DNA from: Altererythrobacter sp.
GTDB taxonomy: Bacteria > Pseudomonadota > Alphaproteobacteria > Sphingomonadales > Sphingomonadaceae
Direction: 5' to 3'
Assembly: GCA_023299945.1 (NCBI GenBank)
Contig: JALZVZ010000020.1
Location: 1-8,498, forward strand
Length of the DNA: 8,498 nt
Below, piece by piece: positions 5,778 through 8,498 of the stretch (positions are counted from its first letter, which is position 1; every line of letters begins with the position of its first letter). The translations under genes were made by a program, and so were the position numbers. The notes under the pieces were generated by a model. The model was not told the DNA's origin and made no database searches. It saw only the letters and a program-made list of their open reading frames with translations.

Positions 5778-8093
5778 ATGCATTTAGCCGGATATAAGAT
5801 CAGAGCATGGCGCGAGGCGCATAATCCACCCCTGTCAGCGGAGGAGTTTGGTGCTCAATATGGCGATCCATGGCCCTCGCGCACAGTCTATGGCTGGGAG
5901 GCGAAGGGCAAGGTTGGGCGCGCTGCGGTTCAAAAGAAATTGGCAGAACTCGGCATATGTTCGCCGAGCGATTGGCTGGAGACGGCACCCGATACCGAGC
6001 TTGTGGATGCGGATAGTGGCGCAGCTTCGGGCGCGCACCCCTTCTATGATATGCGCCGTCACGGCTTTGCGCGGATTGCCACCGCGACGCCCAAATCGCG
6101 CACCGCCGATGTGGCCTATAACGTCAAAGGGATACTCGGTGATGCCGCCCGTGCACATAAGGCAGGCGCTGATCTGGTGGTCTATCCTGAGCTGTGCATC
6201 TCGTCCTACGCGCTGGATGATCTGCATTTGCAATCGGCTTTACTGGACGCGGCAGAGGCGGGTTTGCGCGATATTGTGGCGGCAAGTGCTGCGTTTGATC
6301 CAGTGCTATTGGTGGGCGCGCCTTTGCGAAAAAATGGACGGATTTACAATTGTGCAGCGGTTGTTCGAGGCGGCGCATTGCTCGGGATTATCCCAAAAAG
6401 CTACTTACCCAATTACCGCGAGTTTTATGAAAAGCGCTGGTTTGCCGATGGCCGCTCTAGCCAAGGCGGGGTAATGCGCGTGGGCGGCGAAGATATCCCC
6501 TTTGGCACTGACCTGATTTTTGCCGCAAAAAGCTTGCCCGACTTCAAAATTTTTGTTGAGATTTGCGAGGATTACTGGTCGCCTAATCCGCCCTCAACCT
6601 TGGGCGCACTGGCAGGCGCAACCGTGCTCGCCAACCTATCGGCCTCCAACATCACTATTGGCAAATCGGACGAGCGGCATTTACTCTCCCGCGCGCAATC
6701 TAGTCGCACAGTATCCGCTTATGTGTACTCCGCCAGCGGTTATGGCGAAAGCACGACCGACCTTGCTTGGGATGGGCAGGGGATGATCTATGAATTTGGC
6801 GATCTGTTGGCTGAAAGCGAACGTTTTGCCCGCGATCCGGAACTTTGCATTGCCGATATCGATTGCGAGCGATTGATGGGGGAGCGCCAACGCTATCAAA
6901 CATTCAATGATGCCGCGGAGGCTGCTGGCCGGCCAGAGGACACATTCCGCACCATTGAGTTTGACCTTGCGAATAGCAAATCGGCGCGCGACCTCATCCG
7001 CCCGATCCGCCGCTTTCCCTTTGTGCCCAACCGCGCGCACAAATTGGATGAGGATTGCTTTGAGGCGTTCAATATCCAAGTCGATGCGCTCACCCGCCGC
7101 TTAGAGGCCACCCATGCCAAATCGATGGTTATCGGTATTTCTGGAGGGCTGGACAGCACCCATGCGCTGATCGTTGCGGCGAAAACCTGCGACCGCCTCG
7201 GCCTGCCGCGCAGCTTTATTCGCGGCTATACTATGCCGGGGTTCGGCACGTCTGATCACACCAAAAGCAATGCATGGAAGCTGATGGAGGCAACCGGTAT
7301 TCACGCCGAGGAAATCGACATTCGTCCCGCTGCGACCCGCATGCTGGCAGATATGAAGCACCCTTTTGCAGACGGTGAGCCCGTCCATGATGTGACCTTT
7401 GAAAACGTGCAAGCGGGCCTGCGCACGGATTATTTGTTCCGCCTTGCGGGGCATCATTCCGGCTTTGTTATTGGCACAGGGGATCTGTCGGAGCTGGCGC
7501 TGGGCTGGTGCACATACGGCGTCGGCGATCAGATGAGCCATTATGCCGTCAATTCCGGCGTGCCCAAAACCTTGATCCAATATTTGATCCGTTGGACCAC
7601 TCAAACGGATCAGTTTGATGCAGCAACAGACAGTGTTCTGGATGCGATCTTGAACACTGAAATTTCGCCAGAGCTTGTGCCTGCGGCCAAGGATGGCGGC
7701 ATCCAAAGCACCGAGAGTATTATTGGGCCATATGAGCTCAACGACTTTTTTCTGCACCATGTCATCCGCTTTGGACAGCGGCCTAGCAAGGTTGCGTTTT
7801 TGGCGTGGCATGCGTGGCGCGAGACCAGCGAAGGGCTGTGGCCTGCAGGCTTTCCTGACGAGAAAAAGAACGCCTATGATCTGGCCGAAATATCAAGCTG
7901 GCTCGAAAAATTTCTAAAGCGCTTTTTCGGATTTTCACAATTCAAACGCAGCGCAATTCCCAATGGGCCAAAGGTCAGCGCGGGCGGTGCATTGAGCCCA
8001 CGCGGAGATTGGCGCGCACCGTCTGATGCAGTGGCAGATGTGTGGCTGGAGGAGCTAAAAAGCGAATTGCCGAATGATCTATTTGTTCAATAG
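5778..8093 (+). CDS. nadE: Glutamine-dependent NAD+ synthase with N-terminal helix-turn-helix domain
   Basis: NadE makes NAD+ from nicotinic acid adenine dinucleotide, ATP and glutamine, the last step of de novo and Preiss-Handler synthesis, in the cytoplasm. From the ATG at 5778 it has 771 residues, against 679 for the M. tuberculosis enzyme, which it matches from about residue 88 to the end. The nitrilase-type glutaminase has Glu138 (YPELC), Lys207 (IPKSYLPNYREFYE) and Cys263 (EICEDYW). The synthetase has the pyrophosphate loop ISGGLDS (454-460), FENVQAGLRTDY (541-552), GTGDLSELALGW (566-577) and a C-terminal FKRS...NGPKVS...SPRGDWRAPSD. Residues 1-70 are extra and read as a Cro/XRE-like helix-turn-helix: KIRAWREAH, SAEEFGAQYG, SRTVYGWEAKG, VQKKLAELG. 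Residues 71-86 are a Gly/Ala/Asp-rich linker. The frame is open without break, so this is a fusion unless a downstream start is used. GTG starts at 5703 and 5739 are possible, but 5778 is preferred because the palindrome and AAAGGA lie just before it. Confidence 0.93.
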   Translation: MHLAGYKIRAWREAHNPPLSAEEFGAQYGDPWPSRTVYGWEAKGKVGRAAVQKKLAELGICSPSDWLETAPDTELVDADSGAASGAHPFYDMRRHGFARIATATPKSRTADVAYNVKGILGDAARAHKAGADLVVYPELCISSYALDDLHLQSALLDAAEAGLRDIVAASAAFDPVLLVGAPLRKNGRIYNCAAVVRGGALLGIIPKSYLPNYREFYEKRWFADGRSSQGGVMRVGGEDIPFGTDLIFAAKSLPDFKIFVEICEDYWSPNPPSTLGALAGATVLANLSASNITIGKSDERHLLSRAQSSRTVSAYVYSASGYGESTTDLAWDGQGMIYEFGDLLAESERFARDPELCIADIDCERLMGERQRYQTFNDAAEAAGRPEDTFRTIEFDLANSKSARDLIRPIRRFPFVPNRAHKLDEDCFEAFNIQVDALTRRLEATHAKSMVIGISGGLDSTHALIVAAKTCDRLGLPRSFIRGYTMPGFGTSDHTKSNAWKLMEATGIHAEEIDIRPAATRMLADMKHPFADGEPVHDVTFENVQAGLRTDYLFRLAGHHSGFVIGTGDLSELALGWCTYGVGDQMSHYAVNSGVPKTLIQYLIRWTTQTDQFDAATDSVLDAILNTEISPELVPAAKDGGIQSTESIIGPYELNDFFLHHVIRFGQRPSKVAFLAWHAWRETSEGLWPAGFPDEKKNAYDLAEISSWLEKFLKRFFGFSQFKRSAIPNGPKVSAGGALSPRGDWRAPSDAVADVWLEELKSELPNDLFVQ

Positions 8094-8112
8094 CTATTCA
8101 TTGGAATAGGCT
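8092..8112 (+). terminator. Hairpin at the nadE stop codon, weak terminator candidate
   Basis: CTATTC-ATTG-GAATAG (8094-8109) is a perfect 6-bp stem. It can be lengthened by two pairs (A8092, G8093 with C8111, T8112) around one bulged G. It overlaps the end of the TAG stop codon. A-rich rather than T-rich sequence follows, so it is not a standard intrinsic terminator on + and may instead protect the 3' end or act with Rho. Confidence 0.3.
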
Positions 8113-8128
8113 CAAAAAGCCCGCATTG

Positions 8129-8498
8129 ATGGGAGTTTCAAAGGTGCGGTCATTTTCAATGGTGCTTGTTAGTGCGGCCCTGCTTTCAGGGTGCTCAATG
8201 CCTTATCACAGCGCTGCAAGTTCGTCTCCGGGGCCGGTCCTTTCGACGACCGGAAAGAGCCAAGCAATATGGGTGCCTGGACGCGCAGATATGGATGCCT
8301 TCGCTTTGGGCCGCGAGCTTCGCGACGTTGATGAGCAGATTGATAATGCGCGCGACCAAGGGGCTGTTTCAAAGCGCGAGGCGCGAAGCCTTCGGCGTCA
8401 GTCAGGCCATCTCTTAGACTTAGCGGATCGGTACGGGTCTGATGGCCTGAGCAACGATGAAAAGCGTGAATTGGAAACCAGAACGCAACTTTTGCGCG
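8129..8498 (+). CDS. Putative lipoprotein with charged helical region, 3' partial
   Basis: The frame is open from the ATG at 8129 to the end of the window (123 codons), so the C-terminus is missing. The N-terminus is a lipoprotein signal: K5 and R7, a hydrophobic stretch around 11-19, and the lipobox LSGC with Cys22 as the expected lipid-modified residue. A Ser/Pro-rich linker follows (23-45), then from about residue 54 a highly charged, probably helical segment (RELRDVDEQIDNARDQ, KREARSLRRQ, DGLSNDEKRELETR). The pattern of EAR-x-LR followed by DGLS and an acidic/basic helix resembles a module I recall from sphingomonad periplasmic proteins of unknown role; this is memory, not a search. No clear ribosome binding site precedes 8129. 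ATG 8159 is an alternative but would remove the basic start of the signal peptide. No function can be assigned. Confidence 0.7.
   Translation, partial: MGVSKVRSFSMVLVSAALLSGCSMPYHSAASSSPGPVLSTTGKSQAIWVPGRADMDAFALGRELRDVDEQIDNARDQGAVSKREARSLRRQSGHLLDLADRYGSDGLSNDEKRELETRTQLLR

Noticed and set aside
7101..7811. 236-codon open frame on - inside nadE
   Set aside because: The + strand encodes the conserved NAD synthetase domain throughout; the antisense product has no family features.
8166..8417. 83-codon open frame on + near the right end
   Set aside because: It is in a different frame from the lipoprotein frame, which has a credible signal peptide and lipobox and continues to the window edge.
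1..8498. Mobile elements, CRISPR arrays, defence genes, prophage remnants
   Set aside because: No transposase or integrase motifs, no regularly spaced direct repeats, and no disturbed genes apart from those cut by the window edges. The tRNA-Gln 3' end shows no adjoining integrase or duplicated tRNA end.

Overview
The window looks like chromosomal DNA from an alphaproteobacterium, most likely Sphingomonadales and perhaps Erythrobacteraceae. This rests on moderate-to-high GC with GC-rich third codon positions, the style of the NadE, EgtB and SDR proteins, a tRNA-Gln with G37, and a lipoprotein carrying a charged helical module that I associate with sphingomonads. The assignment is recalled from family resemblance, not from a search. 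There is no sign of phage, insertion sequence, CRISPR array or foreign base composition. Coding density is high, and no gene-free stretch exceeds about 135 bases.

Left block (1-3639, + strand): the 3' part of egtB overlaps egtD by 4 bases. Together they are the core ergothioneine pathway: EgtD trimethylates histidine to hercynine, and EgtB joins hercynine to a sulfur donor. Nine bases later comes a renalase-like FAD oxidoreductase. About 50 bases further on is a membrane-anchored retropepsin-type aspartic protease. The close spacing suggests at least the first three genes are co-transcribed.

Middle block (3640-5639): a short-chain dehydrogenase on + has its own good ribosome binding site. 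It is followed by an intergenic patch with three hairpins, then a tRNA-Gln(UUG) on -, then a Nu-class glutathione transferase (yghU) on -. A redox or thiol theme links ergothioneine and glutathione genes on either side, but that is only suggestive.

Right block (5640-8498): divergent from yghU is a long NAD+ synthase gene. The enzyme part is a complete glutamine-dependent NadE with glutaminase and synthetase domains. In the same uninterrupted frame it has about 75 extra N-terminal residues that read as a Cro/XRE-like helix-turn-helix domain, joined by a short flexible linker. Just before the preferred start codon lies a perfect inverted repeat, TATCCT-AAA-AGGATA, that also contains the ribosome binding site. 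This pairing of a DNA-binding domain, an NAD-making enzyme and a palindrome at its own start suggests a self-regulating 'trigger enzyme', analogous in logic to the unrelated NadR, BirA and PutA. It is the most interesting item here. The window ends inside a lipoprotein gene.
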